A DNA stretch of 64,000 bases, taken from NCBI GenBank assembly GCA_016929525.1, contig JAFGIP010000073.1, positions 1 through 64,000 on the forward strand, written 5' to 3'. The notes beneath the pieces are model-generated. The model was not told the DNA's origin and ran no database searches. It was given only the letters and a program-made list of their open reading frames with translations. Origin of the DNA: Bacteroidales bacterium. GTDB lineage: Bacteria > Bacteroidota > Bacteroidia > Bacteroidales > UBA10428. The position numbers were made by a program, and so were the translations under genes. Positions 1 through 8,865 of this stretch are shown piece after piece; the first letter of the stretch is position 1; each line of letters opens with the position of its first letter.

Positions 1-798
1 CTTAAGACTTCTTCCAAATATGACTTCAGTGAATATTCTGAAAAATCACTCAAAAGGAGACTGACCAAGATTTTGGCTGATAATCGGTTAAATGTCAATT
101 CTTTAATTAATAAAATAAAGAACGACCCGACTTTCGTTGAGAAAATAGTAAAAGAAGTTACTGTTAATACAACAGAGTTATTTCGCGATCCGCAGGTATG
201 GCACGCAATACGGTATGCAATCCTACCTAAACTTAAAAATAATTCCGTCATAAATATATGGCATGCAGGATGTTCTACCGGTCAGGAGGTTTATTCAATG
301 TTAATTGTACTGAATGAAATGGGCCTCCTGGAAAAAACAAAAGTTTATGCTACAGATCTAAATTCCGATGTAATTACCCAGGCACAAAATGGTGAATATA
401 AATATCGCTTCAATATCGGATATCTCGATAACTTCGATAAAGTGGTAAAAGAAAACCCTTACAATTATGAGGAATATTATGATGTTCCTTATGAGAAATA
501 CTTTAAAATTGACAAAGCCTCGGATACTATTAAAATGCACGATTTTCTCAGAGAAAAACCGATATATAAGAAACACGATCTTGTGAAAGATTCAAATACC
601 CTGTATGTAAAATTCGATCTGATCCTTTGCAGAAATGTTATCATTTATTTTAATTATAACTTACAAAGCAGAGTATTCGACCTCTTTCACAGAAGTTTAT
701 ATGATAATGGTTGCCTTATTCTTGGCATGCACGAAACCATTCTTGGATCTTATTCGGTAAAATTTCAGAAAAAAGGACATGGCTATTATAAAAGCTAA
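1..798 (+). CDS. cheR: CheR-type protein-glutamate methyltransferase (5' end cut off)
   Basis: S-adenosylmethionine-dependent methyltransferase of the CheR family, which methylates glutamates in receptor coiled coils. The frame is open from base 1, and the residues before the first usable start (TTG at 73) belong to the all-alpha CheR N-terminal domain (YSEKSLKRRL), so the true start lies left of the window. Visible hallmarks are VNTTELFRDPQVW, the SAM loop GCSTGQE (usual GCSTGEE), the acidic strand end YATDLN and the motif CRNVIIYF. Both SAM-contacting elements look intact, so this is the likely active member of the two CheR proteins here. It is 18 bases upstream of a GAF/PAS sensor and opens the visible part of a nine-gene cluster. 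Known for the family: methyltransferase. Inferred: its targets are the sensors of this operon, since no chemoreceptor is visible. Confidence 0.9.
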   Translation, partial: LKTSSKYDFSEYSEKSLKRRLTKILADNRLNVNSLINKIKNDPTFVEKIVKEVTVNTTELFRDPQVWHAIRYAILPKLKNNSVINIWHAGCSTGQEVYSMLIVLNEMGLLEKTKVYATDLNSDVITQAQNGEYKYRFNIGYLDNFDKVVKENPYNYEEYYDVPYEKYFKIDKASDTIKMHDFLREKPIYKKHDLVKDSNTLYVKFDLILCRNVIIYFNYNLQSRVFDLFHRSLYDNGCLILGMHETILGSYSVKFQKKGHGYYKS

Positions 799-816
799 TA
801 AACATATTGAACTATC

Positions 817-2997
817 ATGAATTTCAGGTTCAAAAATATAACCCAACGTTTCTACCTCCAGGTACTACTTTTTATTGTGTATCTTGTTCTGGTATTTGTT
901 ACGTTAAGATTTTACTCTAAAAAATCAAGCCATTATTCTACAGTAAACAGTAATCTGGATGAGTGTGAAAATATTTTAAACCAAACGCAGATTGCATATT
1001 CAGATTATATGGTGAATATAGGCCATAACGAACGTTTTATACTTGGAACGAACATTACATCTACAGATTTATTCTTTGAAGAGATACAAAGCTTTATAGA
1101 CAGTATTAACTCAATTAGTTCCTTTATTGCCGGTACGGATAATATGTACCAAAAAAATTTAGTGGATAGTCTGCTTGAAAATGTTGGTATATATAGTACC
1201 ACCTTTGAGCATTTAATGCATGCATTCAGAGATCGTGGTTCTGAAAGCGGCGGCAACCTGGCAATTCTAAAGTCCGCTTCGGACAGAATATTAAATAATC
1301 TTATATTCTATACCGATTCTCTCCAGATAATTAAGGGTTTTCAATTAAAAGAACTTGAGGATAAATATCTGATTGATCCTAATAAAGCAAATTTAGAAAA
1401 TATCAATTACATCGTTGACGATCTAATGATGATCAATCCTATCGAATATGAAGAATTGGCTTTTAATTTCGACATACATGACGCGCTAACGGAATATAAA
1501 GAGAAACTTCGTTACCTGAACACCGTTTTTGTCAGACTGGGAAAACCATCAGGAACAACGGGTCTGATTCCGGAAATGGAAAATCAGTACAAATTGATTG
1601 AAAACATTTTTGCTGCTTACAAAAAAGATGCTGCAGCCTTTAGTGTCCAAAAGTCACACACATTGATTATCCTGTGTTTTTCATTTATAGTTTTGCTTTC
1701 ACTTGGATACATCGCCACGATTGTAATTCTGATGCAAAAGATTCGTATTCCTTTAATAAACATTGTAAAATTTACCTTTAATCTGGCTAAAGGAAGGTTA
1801 CTTATTAATCCTTTAGATGCAGAAAGCTCATATGAATTTTCTGTAATCGCAAAGAATTTGAATCAGCTCTGGAATGCTCTTAAAGAGAAAAAGAAATTTG
1901 TTGATAACCTTCTCAAACAAAAATTCAAAACCGATCTTTCATTACAGGGTAAAAGCGATGCATTTGGAAAAACTTTATGGGCACTTAAAGAAAACATGAG
2001 AAAGGCCCGTGATGAGCAGATTAAAAATGAAGAAGAAAATAAACTTCGCCGCTTCCTGAATGAGGGCATTGCCAAGTTTGCAGAAGTTCTTCGAACAAAT
2101 AGTGACGACTTCTCAAAACTTACAGATGAATTTATCAAAGAGCTCGTAAAATATCTTGGCGCCATACAAGGAGGATTATTCCTATACGAAGAAGATGATG
2201 ATACCAGTTTATACCTTGTTTCTGCTTTTGCATATAACAGAAAGAAATATCTTTCAAAAACCGTTGTAAAAGGAGAAGGGCTTATCGGAGCATGTGCCCT
2301 TGAGAAGAAATATATTAACCTGAGTGATATCCCTGAAGAATATATTGAAATAACTTCAGGTCTGGGTGAAGCCTCTCCAACCAATTTATTACTTCTTCCC
2401 GTAATGAAAGAAGATAATCTGATAGGAGTAATAGAACTGGCTGCCCTGAAAAAATTTGATGAATATCAGGTAGAAGTCGGCCAAAATATAGCATCAAGTC
2501 TTGCATCGTCAATAATTGCTACAAAAGCTAATGAACGCACTGCAAAACTACTTGAAAAGTCGCAACAGCAAGCAGCTGAAATGGCCGAGCAGGAAGAAGA
2601 AATGAGACAAAATATGGAAGAACTTAAAGCTACTCAGGAAGAATCGGCCCGCAGAGAAGAAGATCTTGAAGGATTTCTTAAATCCATAAATGAAGCATTT
2701 TATCAGTTACAATACGATACCGAAGGAAAAATTATTAATGTGAACGAAAAACTACTGTTTTTATTAGATAAGAAAGCAGATCAGGTGATCGGAAAATCGC
2801 ATTCTGAACTATTTGGTAAAGGAAGTAAAGCAGACTCGCTGTTATTTGCAAATATTTCTGAAGGCAATGTGGTTGAACTGGATGAGACTATTCAAATTAA
2901 GAAAAAAACCCTGAACATTAAAAACACTTTTTCTCCGATAAAAAACAAAGAAGGACTAACAAAAAAGATTTTAAATATTATTACAGTAAAAGTTTAA
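817..2997 (+). CDS. Membrane GAF/PAS sensor without an output domain
   Basis: A 726-residue membrane sensor. Residues about 13-32 form TM1, followed by a helical periplasmic region (33-283), TM2 at about 284-306, a HAMP-like linker, a GAF domain (about 415-560), a Glu/Gln-rich coiled coil (about 570-620) and a C-terminal PAS-like domain (about 622-726). The protein ends with the PAS domain. No histidine kinase, cyclase, phosphatase or classical MCP signalling hairpin is present, so output must go through a partner. The coiled coil carries RQNMEELKATQEE, almost repeated in the phosphatase gene at 5201-7825, and the GAF domain is closely similar to the one there. Between two CheR genes, it may be a methyl-accepting input subunit. 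That role is inference; the domain layout is read from sequence. Confidence 0.8.
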   Translation: MNFRFKNITQRFYLQVLLFIVYLVLVFVTLRFYSKKSSHYSTVNSNLDECENILNQTQIAYSDYMVNIGHNERFILGTNITSTDLFFEEIQSFIDSINSISSFIAGTDNMYQKNLVDSLLENVGIYSTTFEHLMHAFRDRGSESGGNLAILKSASDRILNNLIFYTDSLQIIKGFQLKELEDKYLIDPNKANLENINYIVDDLMMINPIEYEELAFNFDIHDALTEYKEKLRYLNTVFVRLGKPSGTTGLIPEMENQYKLIENIFAAYKKDAAAFSVQKSHTLIILCFSFIVLLSLGYIATIVILMQKIRIPLINIVKFTFNLAKGRLLINPLDAESSYEFSVIAKNLNQLWNALKEKKKFVDNLLKQKFKTDLSLQGKSDAFGKTLWALKENMRKARDEQIKNEEENKLRRFLNEGIAKFAEVLRTNSDDFSKLTDEFIKELVKYLGAIQGGLFLYEEDDDTSLYLVSAFAYNRKKYLSKTVVKGEGLIGACALEKKYINLSDIPEEYIEITSGLGEASPTNLLLLPVMKEDNLIGVIELAALKKFDEYQVEVGQNIASSLASSIIATKANERTAKLLEKSQQQAAEMAEQEEEMRQNMEELKATQEESARREEDLEGFLKSINEAFYQLQYDTEGKIINVNEKLLFLLDKKADQVIGKSHSELFGKGSKADSLLFANISEGNVVELDETIQIKKKTLNIKNTFSPIKNKEGLTKKILNIITVKV

Positions 2998-3011
2998 GTA
3001 ATGAATTTTAG

Positions 3012-3842
3012 ATGATAGAATTAGGTATTGTTGATATTAGAGAAATTATCAGGTTATTGCAAAATAACTTCAATTACGACTTTTCGAGTCTGGCCCTGAC
3101 GTCGTTCAAATACCGTCTTGAGCATGTTATTGCCAAGAACAATTTAAATAGTGCTGAAAGTTTGTATCGTAAGCTGATTGATCAACCGGATTTCTTTAGC
3201 ACATTCATACATCAGGTATGTGTCCCATCCACTGAAATGTTTCGTGATCCATCATTGTGGAGATGGATGCGTGAATCATATGTTCCTGAATTAGATGATA
3301 AACAGTTAATAAATTTTAAGATATGGCTTCCTTACTGTGTTTCAGGTGGCGAACTTTATTCCCTCGCAATATTTCTTAAAGAACTCGATCTGTTGGATAA
3401 GGTGAAAATCTATGCAACATCTTTTAGCCACAAAAGTATAGATTATATAAAATCCGGCCATTATCCCTTTAAGAAAATAGAAATATCACAGGAAAATTAT
3501 AAACGCTATAAGGGGACCGATGAATTTGTTAATTATTACAAGGAAGACAAATACAATGCTATAAGAGATACATCATTGATAAAAAATGTTGAGTTTATTA
3601 CTGATGACTTTAATTTCAATAATGCCCCGAAAAATGTAAAATTAATATTAATGAGGAATGTTTTAATTTATTTCAATCCTAATCATCAGGATAAGGTCAC
3701 AAAAATAATACATGAAAATTTATCAGCCTCGGGCACTTTTATTATTGGATTAAAAGAACAAATCAGAACAAATACAAATGGCCAGACTCTTTTTGAACCA
3801 GTAAATATTAATGAAAGTGTATACAAAAGAAAGATTGTATAG
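3012..3842 (+). CDS. Second CheR-family protein, SAM motifs altered
   Basis: CheR-like protein of 276 residues, near normal family length. The N-terminal helical domain (about 1-75), the motif TEMFRDPSLW and the late motif MRNVLIYFN are well kept. The SAM-binding loop reads LPYCVSGGELYS where CheR normally has a GCSTGEEPYS-like sequence, and the acidic residue after the next strand (YATD in the first CheR of this operon) is Ser (YATSFS). These are positions that contact SAM in characterised CheR structures. The protein may therefore be inactive or strongly divergent, perhaps a scaffold or regulator of the first CheR. It starts 14 bases after the sensor gene and is 12 bases before cheB. Family assignment is firm; loss of activity is inferred. 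Confidence 0.85.
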   Translation: MIELGIVDIREIIRLLQNNFNYDFSSLALTSFKYRLEHVIAKNNLNSAESLYRKLIDQPDFFSTFIHQVCVPSTEMFRDPSLWRWMRESYVPELDDKQLINFKIWLPYCVSGGELYSLAIFLKELDLLDKVKIYATSFSHKSIDYIKSGHYPFKKIEISQENYKRYKGTDEFVNYYKEDKYNAIRDTSLIKNVEFITDDFNFNNAPKNVKLILMRNVLIYFNPNHQDKVTKIIHENLSASGTFIIGLKEQIRTNTNGQTLFEPVNINESVYKRKIV

Positions 3843-3854
3843 ATTGACAGATAA

Positions 3855-4412
3855 ATGAATTATAAAGCAGTCATAATTGGAGGATCGGCAGGAAGTTTCC
3901 AGATAGTAACACGGATACTTAACTCATTGCCAAAGACATTTCCTTTACCGGTTTTGTTATGCTTGCACAGGTTAAAGCATGTCCGGTCAGGATTTGTAGA
4001 AGCACTTTCTTTAAAATCAAATATTCCTGTCGTTGAACCCTGTGACAAAGACCAGCTGAAATCCGGTATTGCTTACCTTGCACCGGCAAATTATCACATG
4101 TTTATTGAATTGGCTAACAGGGTTGCTTTAAGTGCCGACGAACCTGTAAATCATTCTCGACCTTCAATTGATTTGTCCTTTATTACAGCAGCAAATGCAT
4201 ATCGCGATAAATTAATCGGAATAATTCTATCCGGTGCTAACCGTGATGGAGCATTTGGGCTTAAAAAAGTAGCAGATAACGGAGGGGTTACTTTAGTGCA
4301 GGATCCAAATGAAAGTGAAGTAAAAACTATGCCCGAATCTGTTCTTAAACTTACAAAAGTTGATTACGTATATAGTGCAGACCAAATAATTCGGTTCCTG
4401 CTTAAATTATAA
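3855..4412 (+). CDS. cheB: Stand-alone CheB-type methylesterase domain
   Basis: Protein-glutamate methylesterase/glutamine deamidase of the CheB family, removing methyl groups added by CheR. At 185 residues it is only the catalytic domain; the receiver domain of classical CheB is absent, so it cannot be switched by CheA phosphorylation in the usual way. The catalytic triad is visible: Ser11 in GGSAGS, His38 in LCLHR and Asp131 in SGANRDGA. The loop LAPANYHM and the end MPESVLK are also typical. It sits between the second cheR and a GAF gene with gaps of 12 and 2 bases. Together with the intact CheR it supplies a full methylation cycle. Deamidation of Gln residues in the neighbouring coiled coils is possible but inferred. 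Confidence 0.9.
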   Translation: MNYKAVIIGGSAGSFQIVTRILNSLPKTFPLPVLLCLHRLKHVRSGFVEALSLKSNIPVVEPCDKDQLKSGIAYLAPANYHMFIELANRVALSADEPVNHSRPSIDLSFITAANAYRDKLIGIILSGANRDGAFGLKKVADNGGVTLVQDPNESEVKTMPESVLKLTKVDYVYSADQIIRFLLKL

Positions 4413-4414
4413 AC

Positions 4415-5191
4415 ATGATGTTTAAACAGCAAAAAATACAATTCACAGGAATATTTGCCACTTCAATAGTCCTTATAATACTAATGACCGGATCATTTTG
4501 GAACAGATGTCTGAAATCGGATAAGATCATTTCGTTCTGGCCGGTTATATTCTTTCTGCTTATTTTAATCTCGATGATATTACTGTACATGCTTTATCGC
4601 AGAATAACCGACGAAAAAGCAGTTCAACATTTAGTAGAAAAAGCAGTTTCAGAGGAAAGAACAAAAATTCTGACCGGATTGGAAAATAAAGATAAAGATA
4701 AGGAAACAATAGAAACCGAAGATTTAGAAGTCAAAGCGGGTAAATTGATTCCATCTGGTAATTTTAAGGAGCAACAAAGCTTTGCTAAAAAACTGTTATC
4801 TAACCTGGCTAAAGAACTGGAATTCTCACAGGGAATCTTTTATAGTTACAATAGCAGAAAAAAAGTACTTACCCCCCTGGAAAGCTATGCAATAACTTCT
4901 GAAAAATCATTGCCTGAAATAAGTGCGGGAGAAGGTTTAAACGGGCAGGCAATTCAATCGAAGGAAATCCTGGTCATTAAAGACATCCCGAAGAAATATT
5001 TTGAAATAGAATCAGGGTTAGGAAAAAGTATACCTAAATGTTTGATATTTATACCCATTGTGGATAATAAAAATGCTATTGCTTTACTCGAATTAGCTAC
5101 CTTTAAGGATATTACTGAGGAAACAAAAGATATTTTTAATCGGATTTCGCCAATTATTGCAGAGAAATTTAAAAATATTAAAAAGGCATAA
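4415..5191 (+). CDS. Small membrane-anchored GAF-domain protein
   Basis: A 258-residue protein with two membrane segments close together (about 10-29 and 40-62), a charged linker rich in Lys/Glu (about 65-120) and one cytoplasmic GAF domain (about 125-255). The GAF domain shares the pattern GEGL.GQAI, an IP..Y motif and SGLGKS..P with the GAF domains of the two larger proteins of this operon, so the three look like paralogues. No enzymatic output domain is present. It begins 2 bases after cheB and ends 9 bases before the phosphatase gene, so it is almost certainly cotranscribed. It could be a regulatory subunit that senses the same ligand as, or forms mixed oligomers with, the other two. Its ligand is unknown. 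Confidence 0.75.
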   Translation: MMFKQQKIQFTGIFATSIVLIILMTGSFWNRCLKSDKIISFWPVIFFLLILISMILLYMLYRRITDEKAVQHLVEKAVSEERTKILTGLENKDKDKETIETEDLEVKAGKLIPSGNFKEQQSFAKKLLSNLAKELEFSQGIFYSYNSRKKVLTPLESYAITSEKSLPEISAGEGLNGQAIQSKEILVIKDIPKKYFEIESGLGKSIPKCLIFIPIVDNKNAIALLELATFKDITEETKDIFNRISPIIAEKFKNIKKA

Positions 5192-5200
5192 TAGGAGATA

Positions 5201-7825
5201 ATGACGAAAATATTTAAGACATATAAAAAATTAATCACAGAAGAAGCAAATCTGTTACCGGTTTCCATAATTATTGGATTTCTGCTGCCGGTAATATCAT
5301 GGATCATTGAGATAATAATTCATAAAACACCCGTAACACCGACTGGTATCATTCAGTTACATAAAGAAAACCCATCTCTTATTTTCTTAGATCTTGTTCC
5401 TTTCATATTTATCAGTATTGTCTATTTCTTCCAGAATCGTCAGAATACAAGTATAACACGCTTCGATAATCAAATTAAAGAGAGAGATACCAGACAGCAG
5501 GAAATGGCTGAATTTGCTAACCAGATCGGTGAAGGTAATTTTAATATAAAGCTCGATACTGCTATACATAATGATACCTTGGCTCAGTCTTTACTGGTTA
5601 TGCGCGAGAATCTGTTGTCAAATCATAAAAAGGAAACTGAACAGAGCTGGATAGCTGAAGGAAAAGAAGTAATCTCTGATATATTACGCACTCACAGTAA
5701 GATAATTGAATTATCAGATAAGGTGATACAGTCACTTGTTAAATATGTAAATGTCGTTCAGGGAGCTTTATACTTATATAACGAAGAAAAAGAGGTGTTG
5801 CAAAATGTAGCAACATATGCATACAACCGAAAAAAATACATCAACCAGGAATTTAAAATAGGTCATGGTCTAATAGGTGAATGCGCATATGAAATGGATT
5901 ATATATACCGAACCGAAATACCCGATGATTACACTACTTTAACTTCCGGGATTCTTGGTGAACAGAAGCCTCAAAGTATATTATTGGTCCCGCTGATAGC
6001 AGATGAAAAACTACAGGGAGTCATTGAATTTGCAACTGTTCAGGATCATATACCTGAAAAAACCATTCGTTTCCTCATCGAATTAGCCGAAATCATTGCC
6101 CGGACAGTATTTAACCTGAAGGTTAACCAAAGGACAGAACAACTTTTAAGAGAATCGCAAAAAATGACCCGTGAACTGCAGGAAAACGAAGAACAGTTGC
6201 GGCAGAATGCGGAAGAAATGAGAGCTACTCAGGAAGAGCTTCAAAAATCGAACGAGCAGCTTGAAACCAATATTCTCAAAGTAGAGAATGCGCAGAAACG
6301 TCTATACTCCCTTTTAGAAAATGCATCAGAGATCATTTCCATATATGACGAAAATATGATCCTCACATACGAAAGTCCATCGGTCATTAAAATACTTGGT
6401 TATACCCCGGAAGAAATGATGGGTGGCAAAGATATGGACCGTCTGACCCGAAAAGGAGAATCGGCGATGCGTACCATGTTCAAACAGCTTTTATCAAATC
6501 CGTCTGAAGCTGTTACCATACAGTATACTTATATGAAGAAAAACGGCCAGAAGATCTTTCTTGAAACTACCGGACGAAACCTACTGACCGATTCGGCAAT
6601 TAAAGGAATCATTCTCAATTCTACCGATATAACCGAAAGAAAGAGGGCCGAAAAAGAAGAACGCATGCGTAGTAAGATGCAGGCACTGTCAGAAAATTCT
6701 CTCGACATGATCATGCGTTTAAGTACTGTAGGTCAGTTTTTCTATGCTAACCCTGTTGTTGAAAGATATACCGGAATAGAAGCAAAAGAGCTAATCAATA
6801 AAACACTTAATGAAGTAAACTTTGCAGAGGTGCTTTTTAACTACTTCCGCGATACTATCTCTCAGATTAAATCGAATCCTGAAAAAACGAATTCAGAAAT
6901 AACAATTCCTGCACAAATTGAAGGTATTGAAGGTGAAGAACGTTTCATGAGTTTTGATGCTATTCCCGAGTTCAACGAAAATGAATTAGAGACTATTTTA
7001 TTTGTTGGACATGATATTACAGAAGCAAAACGTATTGAACAGGAAATCCAGGATAAAAATAGGAAAATTGAAGATTCAATTAACTACGCTCAACGAATTC
7101 AGACTTCGATACTTCCAGACAACAGATTCATCAGAGAATTTATTCCAAAATCATTTATCTTCTACAGACCACGCGATGTGGTTAGTGGAGATTTTCCATG
7201 GTTCTTTAAAAAAGATGATCAAATATATATTGCTGCCGTCGATTGCACCGGACATGGAGTTCCCGGTGCGCTGCTGTCATTTATCGGATATTTTCTTTTA
7301 AATAACATAGTAGACCATCCCGGAGATCATACTGCGTCCAATATTATTGACGGATTGCACTATAGTGTCAGAAAAACACTTAAGCAGGAAGATAATGAAG
7401 CGGAAGCACGCGATGGAATGGATATCGCCTTTTGTAAAATTGATTACAATAAAGGTGAATTACAGTTTGCCGGAGCACACCGCCCACTTTATCTTTTGCG
7501 TGATGGTGAACTTGAAGAATTTAAAGGTGACAGAAAAGCAATTGGGGGAATCCCTCACAGGAAAAAACCAGAAAAAGATTTTACTAATTATGTAATAAAT
7601 TTCAGACGCGGAGATAAGATATTCTTCTTCTCAGATGGACTGACTGATCAGCTTGGTGGGTCGGAATTAAAAAAATATTCTCCCAAACGAATTCGGGAAC
7701 AAATTGTTGAGAATAAGGACTTGACTATGGATGAATTTAATACTTTCTTTGCTAAAGACTTTACTGAATGGATGGGGAAAAACAAACAAATTGATGACGT
7801 TTTACTCATTGGTATTGAGTTTTAA
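5201..7825 (+). CDS. Membrane GAF-PAS-PAS PP2C-type (SpoIIE) phosphatase
   Basis: An 874-residue sensor phosphatase. Two membrane segments (about 20-38 and 58-76), a HAMP-like segment (about 95-140), a GAF domain (about 150-310), a coiled coil with QNAEEMRATQEE (about 326-360), two PAS domains (about 368-490 and 493-615) and a C-terminal SpoIIE/PP2C phosphatase (about 625-874). The phosphatase has the metal-binding aspartates expected of an active enzyme: SGDF, AVDCTGHGVPGA, FFSDGLTDQ and QIDDVLLIG. It precedes the siaB-like and siaC-like genes by 26 bases, as the SiaA phosphatase does in Pseudomonas, so its substrate is probably the phosphorylated SiaC-like protein. Architecture and motifs are seen; the substrate is inferred from gene order. 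Confidence 0.9.
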   Translation: MTKIFKTYKKLITEEANLLPVSIIIGFLLPVISWIIEIIIHKTPVTPTGIIQLHKENPSLIFLDLVPFIFISIVYFFQNRQNTSITRFDNQIKERDTRQQEMAEFANQIGEGNFNIKLDTAIHNDTLAQSLLVMRENLLSNHKKETEQSWIAEGKEVISDILRTHSKIIELSDKVIQSLVKYVNVVQGALYLYNEEKEVLQNVATYAYNRKKYINQEFKIGHGLIGECAYEMDYIYRTEIPDDYTTLTSGILGEQKPQSILLVPLIADEKLQGVIEFATVQDHIPEKTIRFLIELAEIIARTVFNLKVNQRTEQLLRESQKMTRELQENEEQLRQNAEEMRATQEELQKSNEQLETNILKVENAQKRLYSLLENASEIISIYDENMILTYESPSVIKILGYTPEEMMGGKDMDRLTRKGESAMRTMFKQLLSNPSEAVTIQYTYMKKNGQKIFLETTGRNLLTDSAIKGIILNSTDITERKRAEKEERMRSKMQALSENSLDMIMRLSTVGQFFYANPVVERYTGIEAKELINKTLNEVNFAEVLFNYFRDTISQIKSNPEKTNSEITIPAQIEGIEGEERFMSFDAIPEFNENELETILFVGHDITEAKRIEQEIQDKNRKIEDSINYAQRIQTSILPDNRFIREFIPKSFIFYRPRDVVSGDFPWFFKKDDQIYIAAVDCTGHGVPGALLSFIGYFLLNNIVDHPGDHTASNIIDGLHYSVRKTLKQEDNEAEARDGMDIAFCKIDYNKGELQFAGAHRPLYLLRDGELEEFKGDRKAIGGIPHRKKPEKDFTNYVINFRRGDKIFFFSDGLTDQLGGSELKKYSPKRIREQIVENKDLTMDEFNTFFAKDFTEWMGKNKQIDDVLLIGIEF

Positions 7826-7851
7826 TATATAAATAATAATAAAGGTGCATT

Positions 7852-8430
7852 ATGGATAATAAAAAAGATGTGAAAGGTTTTCTTGAATTTGTATATGAAT
7901 TTTACAAATCCATGAAAGCCCATGAAATCACCCTGGTGTATGAGGGAGAAATCACACACCAAATCACCAAGGCTTTTACTTCGCTTACGGAGTCTAATAT
8001 GGCTAAGGAAGATGAACCGGGTGCTGTGCAGAGAAAAGTCTTTCATGTAATGGTCGAATGTTTACAAAACATAAGTAAACATGCTGATGACTTTACTTCA
8101 AGTGACTTTCTGTTTTCAGGCCGGGGTATTTTCCTTGTAAGTAAAGGTGATAATGAATACAGTGTGACCACTGGTAATGCAGTGGATAATGATCGTATCG
8201 AGGAGTTGACCACTATGCTTGAAACTATTAACAAAATGGATAAAGACGAGCTTAAGGGTCTTTATAAGCGACAAATGAAAGAAGGACGACTCTCTGATAA
8301 AGGAGGAGCCGGACTCGGGTTTATCGATATTAAAAGAAAAACGGGTAAGGAGCTTGAATATCACTTTCTGCCCATTTCGAACGATACATCATTCTTTTTA
8401 TTAACTTCGACTATTTCAAGAGACGACTAA
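7852..8430 (+). CDS. siaB: SiaB-family protein kinase
   Basis: A 192-residue GHKL-fold Ser/Thr kinase resembling SiaB, which phosphorylates SiaC in the SiaABCD pathway. The N-box is visible as ECLQNISKHA with Glu69 and Asn73, and the ATP-lid glycines as GGAGLGF at 151-157. There is no phosphoacceptor histidine domain, consistent with an anti-sigma-like kinase of a partner switch. It lies 17 bases upstream of the siaC-like gene and just after a PP2C phosphatase, so kinase, substrate and phosphatase are adjacent. A leader helix (FLEFVYEFYKSMKAHEI) precedes the ATPase core. Cytoplasmic. I am confident of the family; that this kinase acts on the adjacent SiaC-like protein is inferred from gene order and the known system. 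Confidence 0.85.
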   Translation: MDNKKDVKGFLEFVYEFYKSMKAHEITLVYEGEITHQITKAFTSLTESNMAKEDEPGAVQRKVFHVMVECLQNISKHADDFTSSDFLFSGRGIFLVSKGDNEYSVTTGNAVDNDRIEELTTMLETINKMDKDELKGLYKRQMKEGRLSDKGGAGLGFIDIKRKTGKELEYHFLPISNDTSFFLLTSTISRDD

Positions 8431-8447
8431 CAATTAAAAGTGTAGCT

Positions 8448-8828
8448 ATGGAAAATATCAAAATTCAAGGAACTGAAGATACGCCCAAAGTAATTCTAGA
8501 TAAGGACAACGAAATAATGGAGATATCGGGCCGCTCTTTACCAGAAGACGTAGCTTCATTCTATGACCCGGTTCTAACCTGGCTTGAAGAGTATTCACAA
8601 AATCCAAACAAAAAAACAATTTTTAATTTCAAACTTGTCTATTTCAATACGGCATCTTCAAAACTTCTTCTTGATATTCTGATGAAACTGGAAGAAATAC
8701 ATGAGGCAGGGAACGATGTGCTTATACGCTGGCACTTCCCCGAGGATGATGAAGATATGGAAGAAGCAGGAGAAGAATACGCTGATATTGTAGATGTTCC
8801 TTTCGAACAAGTGAGTTACTCTTTATAA
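8448..8828 (+). CDS. siaC: SiaC-family regulatory phosphoprotein (DUF1987)
   Basis: A 126-residue cytoplasmic protein of the SiaC/DUF1987 family, the switch component of SiaABC-type pathways. The conserved segment YFNTASSKLLLDIL is present, and its threonine is residue 68, the same number as the phosphorylated threonine of Pseudomonas SiaC as I recall it. The C-terminal half is acidic (EDDEDMEEAGEEYAD). In Pseudomonas, unphosphorylated SiaC binds and activates the diguanylate cyclase SiaD. No GGDEF protein is encoded in this window; the next gene, 37 bases downstream, is an ABC transporter with extra N-terminal regulatory regions. The likely target therefore differs here. Family call is firm, target is inferred. 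Confidence 0.9.
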   Translation: MENIKIQGTEDTPKVILDKDNEIMEISGRSLPEDVASFYDPVLTWLEEYSQNPNKKTIFNFKLVYFNTASSKLLLDILMKLEEIHEAGNDVLIRWHFPEDDEDMEEAGEEYADIVDVPFEQVSYSL

Positions 8829-8865
8829 TTAAGTTGCCAGGTAACTTCTGAAAAACATTTAGGGT

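Noticed and set aside
817-2997. Calling this gene a histidine kinase or MCP
   Set aside because: Neither H-box/ATPase motifs nor the MCP signalling hairpin are present in the full frame.
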